NCBI GenBank assembly: GCA_035714625.1
Contig: DASTLT010000090.1
Coordinates: forward strand, 1 to 8,826
Length of the DNA: 8,826 nt
Source: GCA-003244245 sp035714625
GTDB lineage: Bacteria; Actinomycetota; Actinomycetes; Mycobacteriales; Pseudonocardiaceae
Reading direction: 5' to 3'
The notes under the pieces are model-generated. The model was not told where the DNA came from, searched no databases, and saw nothing but the letters and a program-made list of their open reading frames with translations. This document shows, piece by piece, positions 1-6,250 of the stretch. Numbering within the stretch: position 1 is the first letter of the stretch; every line of letters begins with the position of its first letter. Made by a program: the position numbers and the translations under genes.

Positions 1-161
1 AGCGGGGGCGGGTGCTGCCTTATGACACCGAGCACTCCAGCCAGTACGGCAGCGCGGTGTTCGTGCACCTGCTGGCCCGCCCCGAACGCCCCTGGCAGTT
101 GTGGAAAAGCGCGGAGCTGACCGCCGTCGCAGACGACGACCAGACCGACCCGCCCCGCTAA
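1..161 (+). CDS. C-terminal fragment of an unrecognised protein (5' end outside window)
   Basis: An open plus-strand frame runs from the window edge (first full codon at base 3) to a TAA at 159-161, giving about 52 residues. The codons are G/C-rich at the third position, as expected for a real gene of this genome. The visible part contains an aromatic/hydrophobic patch (QYGSAVFVHLLARP), a tryptophan pair (WQLW) and an acidic, proline-ending tail (ADDDQTDPPR). No domain can be assigned from this remnant, so no function is offered. A GC-rich stem-loop lies about 25 bases after the stop, consistent with the transcript ending there. The upstream sequence would be needed to name it. Confidence 0.55.
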   Translation, partial: RGRVLPYDTEHSSQYGSAVFVHLLARPERPWQLWKSAELTAVADDDQTDPPR

Positions 162-383
162 GCCCCGGCCGGTCGCCGGTATGAGCCGGAAGCGCTCCCG
201 TGAACGCCGCTTCCGCCCCGATGCTCCCGGCGGCCGGCCGGTCCTGGTGCGCGGTCGACATGGCTTCACGATCAGCTTTGTCCTTGCCCGGCCACGATCC
301 CGCCCGTGACGGGGCGAAAGCAGAGCGAGTGCGGCTGGATCGTTGCCGTGCAGGATTGCGCGTCTTTGCGGTTGGCCGCCGAT
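162..383. other. Intergenic boundary between high-GC backbone and low-GC cassette
   Basis: These 222 bases separate two convergent genes, the partial plus-strand gene and the minus-strand TOPRIM-like gene. Up to about 360 the composition is that of the backbone; from about 365 onward it turns A/T-richer, so the change falls close to the stop codon at 384-386. Besides the stem-loop at 187-215, only a small imperfect hairpin around 302-317 was seen. No tRNA, integrase or insertion-sequence end was recognised. Confidence 0.4.
187..215 (+). terminator. Stem-loop downstream of the partial gene, possible terminator
   Basis: CGGAAGCG (187-194) and CGCTTCCG (208-215) are perfect 8-base inverted repeats around a 13-base loop, about 25 bases after the stop at 161. 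There is no U-tract, which is common for actinobacterial stem-loop terminators but makes the call weak. It also lies close to the edge of the low-GC cassette. Confidence 0.3.
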
Positions 384-971
384 TTATATCACTGTCTGAA
401 GCCAAGCAGATACTCTGGATTCCAGTGCTCGCACCTCGGGGCATAGCGAACAGATACGATGGTACTGATGAGCGATATCCCGGCCGATCTCCCGCCTGCC
501 TCCACCGATTCGATGCGCGATACTTCGTTTTAGAGCGAATGGACCAAAGTAGTTCTCTTTCGGATGTAGATCAGCTCTAATGTCGCTCCATCGCCAGCCA
601 GTCGGAAGCGTCTGGGATGCAAGCGCCCACACCTCCACCTCTTCCCATGCCTCCTGAGCGAGGAACGCACGACCGGAACCCAAATGTGCGCCAACTTTCA
701 ACTCACGTGCATCAAGAATCTTTCTACGTTCTGGCTTACCGTCGCGGTCAACGATCAAGACAAAGAGATTTACAAGTGGATACTGATCGACTATTGACAG
801 TAAGTTCTCAAGTTTGATCGCCTGGTCGATACCGCCCAGGAGTGGATCGGTGAGTATCCTGACATTTGCATTTGGCCGGCCCACACTGCCCATGAGCGCC
901 CGCATCAATGGTTGCAAAATATATTGATCAAGCCGAAAGTCTTCTGGAATTATTAGGACGTTACAGCTCAT
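384..971 (-). CDS. TOPRIM-like small protein paired with AAA ATPase
   Basis: The product is 195 residues with an ATG at 969-971 that begins 3 bases after the stop of the ATPase gene, so the two are probably translationally coupled. A GGGAG lies about 11 bases upstream of the ATG. The pattern resembles a TOPRIM-like fold: an early hydrophobic strand ending in acidic residues (NVLIIPEDFRLDQYILQPL, E10/D11), a strand ending in VDRDG (D75 and D77), then EAWEEVEVWALA (E110, E111, E113, W115). This is the order E ... DxD ... E seen in TOPRIM/DUF4276-like proteins that accompany AAA_21 ATPases. A later HPKENYFGP (136-144) looks like a conserved substrate or partner loop. Inferred role: the metal-dependent nuclease or effector half of a two-gene system controlled by the ATPase. 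The gene is distinctly A/T-richer than the backbone and has at least one TTA codon (around residue 56). Family assignment is by motif only; nuclease activity is not shown. Confidence 0.72.
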   Translation of the reverse strand: MSCNVLIIPEDFRLDQYILQPLMRALMGSVGRPNANVRILTDPLLGGIDQAIKLENLLSIVDQYPLVNLFVLIVDRDGKPERRKILDARELKVGAHLGSGRAFLAQEAWEEVEVWALASQTLPTGWRWSDIRADLHPKENYFGPFALKRSIAHRIGGGRREIGRDIAHQYHRICSLCPEVRALESRVSAWLQTVI

Positions 972-974
972 ACT

Positions 975-2267
975 TCAAGCCGCTCCCGAGCCAGCACCAG
1001 ACGAGCCGCTTTCAATACCCCCAAAGGTCACGGTATCTTCGAACCATCCCGCAGCCATCAAACGGGCGATGTCCTGCTGGGCAAGAACTTTCTGGGCCTC
1101 CGGCAGGTCGGTCACCGGGATAATTCCAGAGCCACCATCATCGGCTCGGAACGTAAGCGCAGCATAGCGCCGTTGCGCCTCGTTGAGCTGCAACAAAAGG
1201 TATGGGGAATGTGTTGTTGCAACGACTTGCGTCTGATTTTCTCCGACACTGCGCTCAATAAGATCGAGCAGAAGATGAAGGCGGTTCGGATGAATACCGT
1301 TCTCAAGCTCCTCAAAGAAAGAAAATTTCGCGCGCCCAGGACCCATGAGCGCGGCAATTATCGCCAGAAATCTAACTGTCCCGTCGGAGGCGGTCGTTAA
1401 GGGCGTTTCGCGACCACCGTCTTCGACAAGCACGGCCAGCACACGACCACTGGGATCCGATTGAAATGTGAAGTCGCGCGCATCCATCGGCGTTAATTGA
1501 GTTACCCAATCCGCCAGCTCCTGGCGCATTGACTCATCCGCCGCGATAGCATGTAGTACGGATGAGAGATTTTCTCCGCGATCACCAAGGGTTGTTACCC
1601 CGGCTTGTGAGGGTTGGCGCGCAGCATCGGGAGAGAGGTCGAGGAAGCGCATGCTACCCAGAGCTTGCATGGCGGCCATAGCGTTACGAGCCGCCCATTC
1701 ATTAACCGAAGGATGGGTTGGCAATTGTGTGAGAATCGGCTGATTGCTTAAGAATTGAACTTGACGAGGTGCTCCTCTGCCCATCCTTCGGACGCGGGCA
1801 AGAATGTGCAGTGGATCCGGGGAACCGAGAGCCTGTCCGTGTGGATCTAGATGAGTGTCAAAAATATAGGACTCCCGACCCAGGATACTTAGGTGCTCTG
1901 CGCGAAGTCGAGGCACGTAATCGGGTTCCGCAAGATAAACGGATATCAGATACCTCGCCCTCCGCGATCGATTCCCATCAAAATACTCGAAGACGAGGGT
2001 CAGGCTAAAATAGCTGGCACCACGTCGGACAATTTGTCGCGATCCGCCTCTAACACCACTCCATTGAAGGACGCCACCCTCAATCCACTTCTCACCGATG
2101 ATCTCGGCGAGGGTGTAACCTCGCGAGACTCCGTGGAGGAACCGCAGTGCGTCGCGAACGTTGCTCTTGCCTGACGCGTTCGCGCCGATCAGTGCAGTGA
2201 ACTTGCCGAAGCTCAGCGTTGCGTCGGTGAAGTTCTTGAAGTCCTCGAGCCGCAGGGTGCGTAGCAC
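975..2267 (-). CDS. AAA_21/RecF-like ATP-binding-cassette ATPase
   Basis: The protein has 430 residues from the GTG at 2265-2267, or 442 from the GTG at 2301-2303. Numbering here is from 2267. It has the core of an SMC/OLD-type ATPase: an opening LRTLRLEDFKNF strand, Walker A GANASGKS (28-35), a degenerate ABC signature around TTASDGTVR (291-299), Walker B FSFFEELENGIHP (315-327; E319/E320) and an H-loop TTHSP with H353. The C-terminal end has AAGWFED (about 406-411), then a Gly/Ser/Ala tail. There is no C-terminal TOPRIM domain, so it differs from full OLD/GajA proteins; the TOPRIM-like partner is the separate next gene. The inner start is preferred because the protein then opens as family members do, and because a TACTGT lies 6 bases upstream, fitting a leaderless transcript. 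No clear ribosome-binding site precedes either GTG. The gene follows xth on the same strand, contains a TTA codon (1749-1751), and is strikingly A/T-rich. Likely role: nucleotide-driven sensor or clamp in a defence-type pair. Confidence 0.85.
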   Translation of the reverse strand: MLRTLRLEDFKNFTDATLSFGKFTALIGANASGKSNVRDALRFLHGVSRGYTLAEIIGEKWIEGGVLQWSGVRGGSRQIVRRGASYFSLTLVFEYFDGNRSRRARYLISVYLAEPDYVPRLRAEHLSILGRESYIFDTHLDPHGQALGSPDPLHILARVRRMGRGAPRQVQFLSNQPILTQLPTHPSVNEWAARNAMAAMQALGSMRFLDLSPDAARQPSQAGVTTLGDRGENLSSVLHAIAADESMRQELADWVTQLTPMDARDFTFQSDPSGRVLAVLVEDGGRETPLTTASDGTVRFLAIIAALMGPGRAKFSFFEELENGIHPNRLHLLLDLIERSVGENQTQVVATTHSPYLLLQLNEAQRRYAALTFRADDGGSGIIPVTDLPEAQKVLAQQDIARLMAAGWFEDTVTFGGIESGSSGAGSGAA

Positions 2268-2273
2268 GCCTAA

Positions 2274-2279
2274 ACAGTA
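2274..2279 (-). promoter_or_regulatory. Candidate -10 element for a leaderless ATPase transcript
   Basis: On the minus strand TACTGT (TANNNT) ends 6 bases before the GTG at 2267, the spacing that would put the transcription start on the start codon. The best -35-like hexamer, TTGTGA at 2300-2305, is 20 bases upstream of it, longer than ideal. It lies just past the end of xth, as a promoter belonging to the cassette would. Confidence 0.33.
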
Positions 2280-2327
2280 CTCGATGCGGGTAGACGTACT
2301 CACAAGCGCCGTGCTGGTACCGGGGCC

Positions 2328-3173
2328 TCAGCGCCGGGCTGAGGGAGGGGGCACCACGGGGCCGCAGTCGCCGTCCGGGGCCTCGTCCAGGTCGACGATC
2401 ACCGGGGCGTGATCGCTGGGGGCGCTGCCCTTGCGCGCCTGGCGGTCCACCCAGGCCGCACACGCCCGCGCCGCCACGTCCGCTCCGGCCAGCACCAGGT
2501 CGATCCGCATCCCCCGGTCCTGGTGGAACATGCCTGCCCGGTAGTCCCAGTAGGTGAAGATCCGCTCGTCGGGCCAGCGCTCGCGCACCACGTCGTGCAG
2601 CCCGAGCGCGCACAGCGCCCGCAGCGCGTCGCGCTCCGGCGAGGTGACGTGGGTGGAGCCGACATAGGCGGCCGGGTCGTAGACATCGGAGTCGGTGGGC
2701 GCGATGTTCATGTCGCCGCAGACCATGGTCGATCTCGGGTCCCCGGCGGCGACGGTGGCGCGCAGCGCGGCCAGCCAGTCCAGCTTGTAGCGGTAGTGCG
2801 GGTCGTCCGGAGTCCGGCCGTTGGGCACGTACACCGAGGTGATCCGCAACCCGTCGCAGGTGGCCGACACCGCGCGGGCCTCCGGCTGGGGGGTGGAGTT
2901 GAGCGGATTGCGCGGTTCGTCGAGCAACCCGGCGCGCACCTCGGCCAGCCCCACCCGGGAGGCGATCGCCACCCCGTTCCACCGCCCCTCGCCGTGGTGG
3001 GCCACGGCGTACCCGCGTTCGGCCAACGCGGGGACGACCAGCTCGTCGAAGGCTCCGGCCGGCAGCTTGGTCTCCTGCAGGCACAGCACATCCGGGGCGC
3101 GTGCATCCAGCCACGGCAGCAGCCGGGGCAGCCGGGAGCGCACCGAGTTCACATTCCACGTCACCACCCGCAC
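2328..3173 (-). CDS. xth: Exodeoxyribonuclease III (AP endonuclease, EEP family)
   Basis: This is a 281-residue enzyme of the endonuclease/exonuclease/phosphatase superfamily. It cleaves DNA at abasic sites and has 3'-to-5' exonuclease/3'-phosphatase activity in base-excision repair. All hallmark residues are present in order: TWNVNSVR (N7), LQETK with metal-binding E34, RWNGVAI (N66), VYVPNG (Y115), GDMNIAP (D154, N156), FTYWDYR (W208), MRIDLVL (D225) and the catalytic SDH pair (D254, H255). The start is the GTG at 3171-3173, which places the WNVNS motif at the usual distance from the N terminus; the ribosome-binding site is unclear (a GGGAGG lies rather far upstream). The length is normal for the bacterial family. 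The gene is high-GC backbone, divergent from the protoglobin gene, and its stop lies 24 bases before the outer GTG of the ATPase gene, so read-through into the cassette is possible. Confidence 0.95.
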   Translation of the reverse strand: MRVVTWNVNSVRSRLPRLLPWLDARAPDVLCLQETKLPAGAFDELVVPALAERGYAVAHHGEGRWNGVAIASRVGLAEVRAGLLDEPRNPLNSTPQPEARAVSATCDGLRITSVYVPNGRTPDDPHYRYKLDWLAALRATVAAGDPRSTMVCGDMNIAPTDSDVYDPAAYVGSTHVTSPERDALRALCALGLHDVVRERWPDERIFTYWDYRAGMFHQDRGMRIDLVLAGADVAARACAAWVDRQARKGSAPSDHAPVIVDLDEAPDGDCGPVVPPPSARR

Positions 3174-3373
3174 CCCGCCACGCTAGCGCGCCTCCCATCC
3201 CGCCCACCCCGGGGCTACCCCCGACCGGGCCTCGTGCGGGGCAGCGAAATACCTGATTGCGCCGGATGTGCCTGGTGGTTGCCTTATTCACGCCGACGCA
3301 ACGGAAGTGTAACTGTTAATCGAGACTGTGTCACCTGTTCCCAACTAGGGCGTAACGGCTGGTCCTTAATCTC

Positions 3374-3380
3374 GGGGAGG
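3374..3380 (+). promoter_or_regulatory. Strong ribosome-binding site for an outer GTG start
   Basis: GGGGAGG stands 7 bases before a GTG at 3388-3390 that is in frame with the protoglobin gene. It supports a 380-residue form of that protein or an upstream initiation event. Confidence 0.45.
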
Positions 3381-3440
3381 TGAACGGGTGGCCGATGCCG
3401 GCGGACCCGGGCAGTGGTGCACAGGAAAAATCACCGGAAA

Positions 3441-3444
3441 GAGG
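3441..3444 (+). promoter_or_regulatory. Ribosome-binding site for the inner ATG start
   Basis: GAGG, within AAAGAGGTGG, stands 9 bases before the ATG at 3454. It favours the 358-residue form of the protoglobin protein. Confidence 0.5.
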
Positions 3445-3453
3445 TGGCTCATC

Positions 3454-4530
3454 ATGGCGGTGCACAGCGAGACCGAAGAGGCGCAGGGGGTCGAGAAATT
3501 CGACCGGCTGGTCACCCGCGACTTCGCCCCGCTCGCGGAATTCGCCGGTTTCGGGGCATACGAGGCGGTCGCTGTTCAGGAAACCGGCAAGGATCTTGCC
3601 GGGGTGACCGGCCGCATCGCAGCCGATATCTGCGCATACCTCATGACCCGGCCGGAGTCAGCTCCGCTCCTGGACAGTTCGCTCAACGCGTCCCGGATCG
3701 AGGAGTGGCTGGCCAGGACGATCGCTGGACCGTTCGATGGTGAGCTGGCCGCATTCCTGCGGGAGAACAGCCACCTGCCGGAGCAGCAGCCGACCTTTCC
3801 CGGCGTGCCGGTGCCGTTGCCGCCGCAACTGATCCTGGCGCTCATCGCGTGGGTGCAGGGGAGGATTCTCGACGCCCTGGGCGAGACGTGCGACGTGGCC
3901 ACCGTCTCGGCTGCCGGGGGTGCCTGGATGAATCAATTCATGCTGCAGCTCGGGATCATTCTGGAGCCCCAACTGGTGCAGCCCGGCGGTCCACTGGGCC
4001 AGCACGAATCTGCCGAGTTCCACCCGTACGCGGAGTTCGCCGGCTTCGACGCCACGCAGGCGCGCACCCTGCACCGGACGGGTCCTTTACTGGAGCCCGC
4101 GGCAGGTGGCGTCGTCGCGGTTGCTTACGAGCACCTGCTCGCCCGCCCAGAATCGGCCGGCTACTTCCAGGACGCCCCGCATCTGGCGCAACGCAAGCGA
4201 ACCCTCAAGACCTGGTGGGCCAAGAGCACCACCCAGCCGATGGACGGCGACTTCCACGCCTACCTGTCCAGGGTGGCCGACGCCCATGTCAAGGGCGGCG
4301 GGCAGTACCCGCAGGTGGTCATCCCGCCCGAGCTGACCATCGCCCTGATGGGGTGGGTGGAAATGCGGGTCATGACCGCGCTGGGCACCATCGGAGTGGG
4401 CGAGGACGGTGAGTACGCCTTCGGGGTGCTGCCTGACCCGCCCACCGCCGCAACCGTCGGCAAGGCCTGGATGCGCATGCTCACCCTGCAACTGGGAGTC
4501 CTGCTGCGGCCCTACCTTGCCGCATCCTGA
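3454..4530 (+). CDS. Tandem two-domain protoglobin-like haem protein
   Basis: The protein has 358 residues from the ATG at 3454 (numbering used here), or 380 from an in-frame GTG at 3388. It is an internal duplication: PxAEFAGF occurs at 26-33 and 191-198, RPESA at 66-70 and 231-235, and AWM...LQLG at 157-167 and 338-348. Each half (about 15-175 and 185-358) resembles the protoglobin/globin-coupled-sensor domain. The second half is clearest: KRTLKTWWAKST, then MDGDFHAYLSRVADAH with H278 as candidate proximal haem ligand. In the first half H107 (ENSHLPEQ) is the equivalent, but the match is weaker. There is no signal peptide, membrane helix or signalling output domain, so a soluble O2/NO/CO-binding or sensing role is inferred. 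The inner start is preferred because it has its own Shine-Dalgarno and the first 22 residues of the longer form have less typical codon use and no domain character. The gene converges on the NUDIX gene with a 14-base gap. Haem binding is not proven. Confidence 0.78.
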   Translation: MAVHSETEEAQGVEKFDRLVTRDFAPLAEFAGFGAYEAVAVQETGKDLAGVTGRIAADICAYLMTRPESAPLLDSSLNASRIEEWLARTIAGPFDGELAAFLRENSHLPEQQPTFPGVPVPLPPQLILALIAWVQGRILDALGETCDVATVSAAGGAWMNQFMLQLGIILEPQLVQPGGPLGQHESAEFHPYAEFAGFDATQARTLHRTGPLLEPAAGGVVAVAYEHLLARPESAGYFQDAPHLAQRKRTLKTWWAKSTTQPMDGDFHAYLSRVADAHVKGGGQYPQVVIPPELTIALMGWVEMRVMTALGTIGVGEDGEYAFGVLPDPPTAATVGKAWMRMLTLQLGVLLRPYLAAS

Positions 4531-4544
4531 GCTGACCACGGCGG

Positions 4545-5159
4545 CTACCGCCAGGCGAAGACGGGCTGCTCGAGGTGGGCGACTCGGGTACGCCGCCGGT
4601 GCAGCACCACCTCGCGGAACTGGTGCAGCACCGCGGCCGTCGGGGCGTGCAGCCACCCGCCGCGCAACGGAAGCCGGATCACCGGGCGGTCGGACTCCGG
4701 GATGGCCACGAACACCGGGTCGACATCGAGGTCGGTGAAGGGAACGGCGAAGGCGGCGGCGACCTCGGCCTGATGGGGACTCAGCGGTTGGTCGAGCTCG
4801 CCGGCCCAGAGCACCACAGGTGTGATCATGAACCCGGAGCGGGTCAGGTAGTCGTCGAGCAGCCCGAGCACCGACTCCGGCGGCAACGCGATCCCCAGCT
4901 CCTCGGTGAGCTCGCGGCGGGCCGCAGCGGGCGCCGACTCACCCGGATCGGTCCGGCCGCCAGGCAGCGCATACTGCCCAGGGTGGGTGCGCAGTGACTC
5001 GGCCCGCCGGGTGATCAGCACCGCCGGGTTGTTGCCCTCCAGCACGACGGTGATCGCCACCGCGGCCGGTCGTGGCCCCCGGCCACGCCGGAAGCCACGC
5101 CAGACCCGGCGGCGCGGGAAGCAATGCAGTGCCTCCCGGATCTCCCCCGGCAGGGTCAT
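4545..5159 (-). CDS. NUDIX hydrolase, CoA-pyrophosphatase type
   Basis: The 204-residue protein has a perfect NUDIX box GX5EX7REUXEEXGU from G68 to I90 (E74, R82, E83, E86, E87), which binds Mg2+ and cleaves nucleoside-diphosphate-linked substrates. Just before it, ITRRAESLRTHPGQYALPGG (49-68) matches the extra motif typical of CoA pyrophosphatases (NudL/YeaB, NUDT7), which split CoA into 3',5'-ADP and phosphopantetheine derivatives. CoA or oxidised-CoA turnover is therefore the likely role, though the exact substrate is inferred. The N terminus has an Arg-rich stretch (RRRVWRGFRRGRGPR, 16-30). Its ATG (5157-5159) overlaps the stop of mshB as ATGA, so it is probably translated from the same mRNA. 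It converges on the protoglobin gene; a short GGCGG/CCGCC hairpin (about 4540-4552) spans its stop. Confidence 0.88.
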   Translation of the reverse strand: MTLPGEIREALHCFPRRRVWRGFRRGRGPRPAAVAITVVLEGNNPAVLITRRAESLRTHPGQYALPGGRTDPGESAPAAARRELTEELGIALPPESVLGLLDDYLTRSGFMITPVVLWAGELDQPLSPHQAEVAAAFAVPFTDLDVDPVFVAIPESDRPVIRLPLRGGWLHAPTAAVLHQFREVVLHRRRTRVAHLEQPVFAWR

Positions 5160-6043
5160 CCGGTGTCTCCCGGGGTGGGGGCCGGCCTGGTCGCGGCGTC
5201 CAGACCGGCGAACAAGTCGTCCTCCCAGTTGTGCGGACCCGAGCCTGGGCCGCGCTCACCGCGGACCAGCACGTAACTCTCCACGGCGAACTCGGGGATC
5301 ATGGCGACGGTGGCGAACACGCCGCCCGCCATATCCACCTGGCTGCGGTGCGCCCGAAGCGCAGCCACCTTGGCGGCCAAGTGCTCCCGAGCGTCCAGCA
5401 CCGTGGTGATCTCCTCGTCCGGCCGCGAGGGCACCTCGTCCACCGATGCCAGCGCCCCGGCCTGCACCGCGCGCTCGATCATTGAGCGGGCCAGCGCCGT
5501 CCAGTAGACCTTGGACACCTGCCATGGCGCGCCCAGCTCCGGCGCGAAAGCAGGGTCAGCGGCCGGCTCCAGCGCAGCCATCGTGACCCGGTTCGCCTGG
5601 ACGTGGTCGGGATGCCCGTACCCCCCATCGGCGTCGTAGGTCACCACCACCTGCGGGCGCTCGGTGCGCAGGATCTGCACCATCGCCCGGACCGCCTCGT
5701 CGAGGTCGGCCTGGGCGAAGGCGTCGGGGTGTCCGTTGGCCGGCTCGCCGGCCATGCCGCTGTCCCGCCACCGGCCGTGCCCGCCGAGCCAGTAGAACCG
5801 CTGGGTGCCAAGCTGAGCCAGCGCCTCGGCCAGCTCCGACTCCCGGTGCTGGGCCAGGCCGTCGCCGTCACCATCGCGCAATCCGGCCAACTCGGGTGCC
5901 ACGATCTCGCCGAGCTCACCACGGGTGCAGGTCACCAGGATCACGGTGGCACCGTCGCGGGCGTAGCGCGCCATGGTCGCGCCGGTACCGATGGTCTCGT
6001 CATCGGGGTGGGCGTGCACGAGCAGCAACCGGTGCCCGGCCAT
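5156..6043 (-). CDS. mshB: Mycothiol biosynthesis deacetylase MshB
   Basis: This enzyme deacetylates 1-O-(2-acetamido-2-deoxy-alpha-D-glucopyranosyl)-myo-inositol (GlcNAc-Ins) to GlcN-Ins, the second enzymatic step toward mycothiol after MshA and its phosphatase. The 295-residue product shows the PIG-L/LmbE zinc-hydrolase pattern: AHPDDE (11-16) with H12, D14 and D15, and GGYGHPDH (140-147) with Y142, H144 and H147. To my knowledge Y142, H144 and H147 carry the same numbers in the studied mycobacterial enzyme. The RDSGM segment (93-97) is also typical of MshB rather than of the related amidase Mca. Two starts are possible: ATG 6049 or ATG 6043. GGAG is 2 bases from the first and 8 from the second, so 6043 is preferred. 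The frame stays open far upstream, but that stretch has no plausible start or protein-like sequence. The gene is coupled by ATGA to the downstream NUDIX gene. Confidence 0.93.
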   Translation of the reverse strand: MAGHRLLLVHAHPDDETIGTGATMARYARDGATVILVTCTRGELGEIVAPELAGLRDGDGDGLAQHRESELAEALAQLGTQRFYWLGGHGRWRDSGMAGEPANGHPDAFAQADLDEAVRAMVQILRTERPQVVVTYDADGGYGHPDHVQANRVTMAALEPAADPAFAPELGAPWQVSKVYWTALARSMIERAVQAGALASVDEVPSRPDEEITTVLDAREHLAAKVAALRAHRSQVDMAGGVFATVAMIPEFAVESYVLVRGERGPGSGPHNWEDDLFAGLDAATRPAPTPGDTG

Positions 6044-6250
6044 ATTCATGGCTCCCCCCTGGCGAGCGCGCCTCGCATCAGACCACGCATCCTCTCCGGC
6101 AAGCCCCTGTGGTACCCATGCGGCGGGACCCGGTAGCGACGATTGTGCACCCGCTACGGCTGGCGGCGGCGCAGCCACCCCAGCGTTGCGCCCCCCAACC
6201 CGGGGGTCCATCATTGCCCGATCGTTTGACACCCGAGGGAGGTCGTACTC

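Larger units (their letters stand above)
3174..3453. promoter_or_regulatory. Divergent upstream region of xth and the protoglobin gene
   Basis: About 280 bases lie between the xth start and the preferred protoglobin start, and must hold both promoters unless the outer protoglobin start is used. The segment 3241-3370 is less G/C-rich than the genes. It contains a perfect odd palindrome TAACTGTTA (3310-3318), a possible small operator. No -35/-10 pair with good spacing was found for either gene, so no promoter is placed. Confidence 0.35.

Noticed and set aside
200..580. 126-residue plus-strand open frame
   Set aside because: It runs antisense over the end of the TOPRIM-like gene, crosses the composition boundary, and shows no domain or ribosome-binding site.
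345..2314. GCCGTGC at 345-351 and 2308-2314 as a target-site duplication flanking the cassette
   Set aside because: Seven GC-rich bases recur by chance easily in this genome, and no inverted terminal repeats or transposase accompany them. An empty-site comparison would decide it.
2409..3383. Long plus-strand frame (324 residues) opposite xth, and a 399-residue minus frame at 2092-3291
   Set aside because: Both are shadows of the GC-rich xth gene in other frames. Their translations are Arg/Gly/Pro/Val-rich and lack motifs, while xth has every catalytic residue.
4540..4552. GGCGG-CTA-CCGCC hairpin as a shared bidirectional terminator
   Set aside because: The stem is only 5 bp and overlaps the NUDIX stop codon; too weak to list as a terminator.
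6226..6231. TTGACA as a -35 promoter element for the small Cys protein
   Set aside because: A -10 element at 17-18 bases would fall on the start codon (TCGTGG or CGTGGC), which does not resemble TANNNT and would remove the ribosome-binding site from the transcript.
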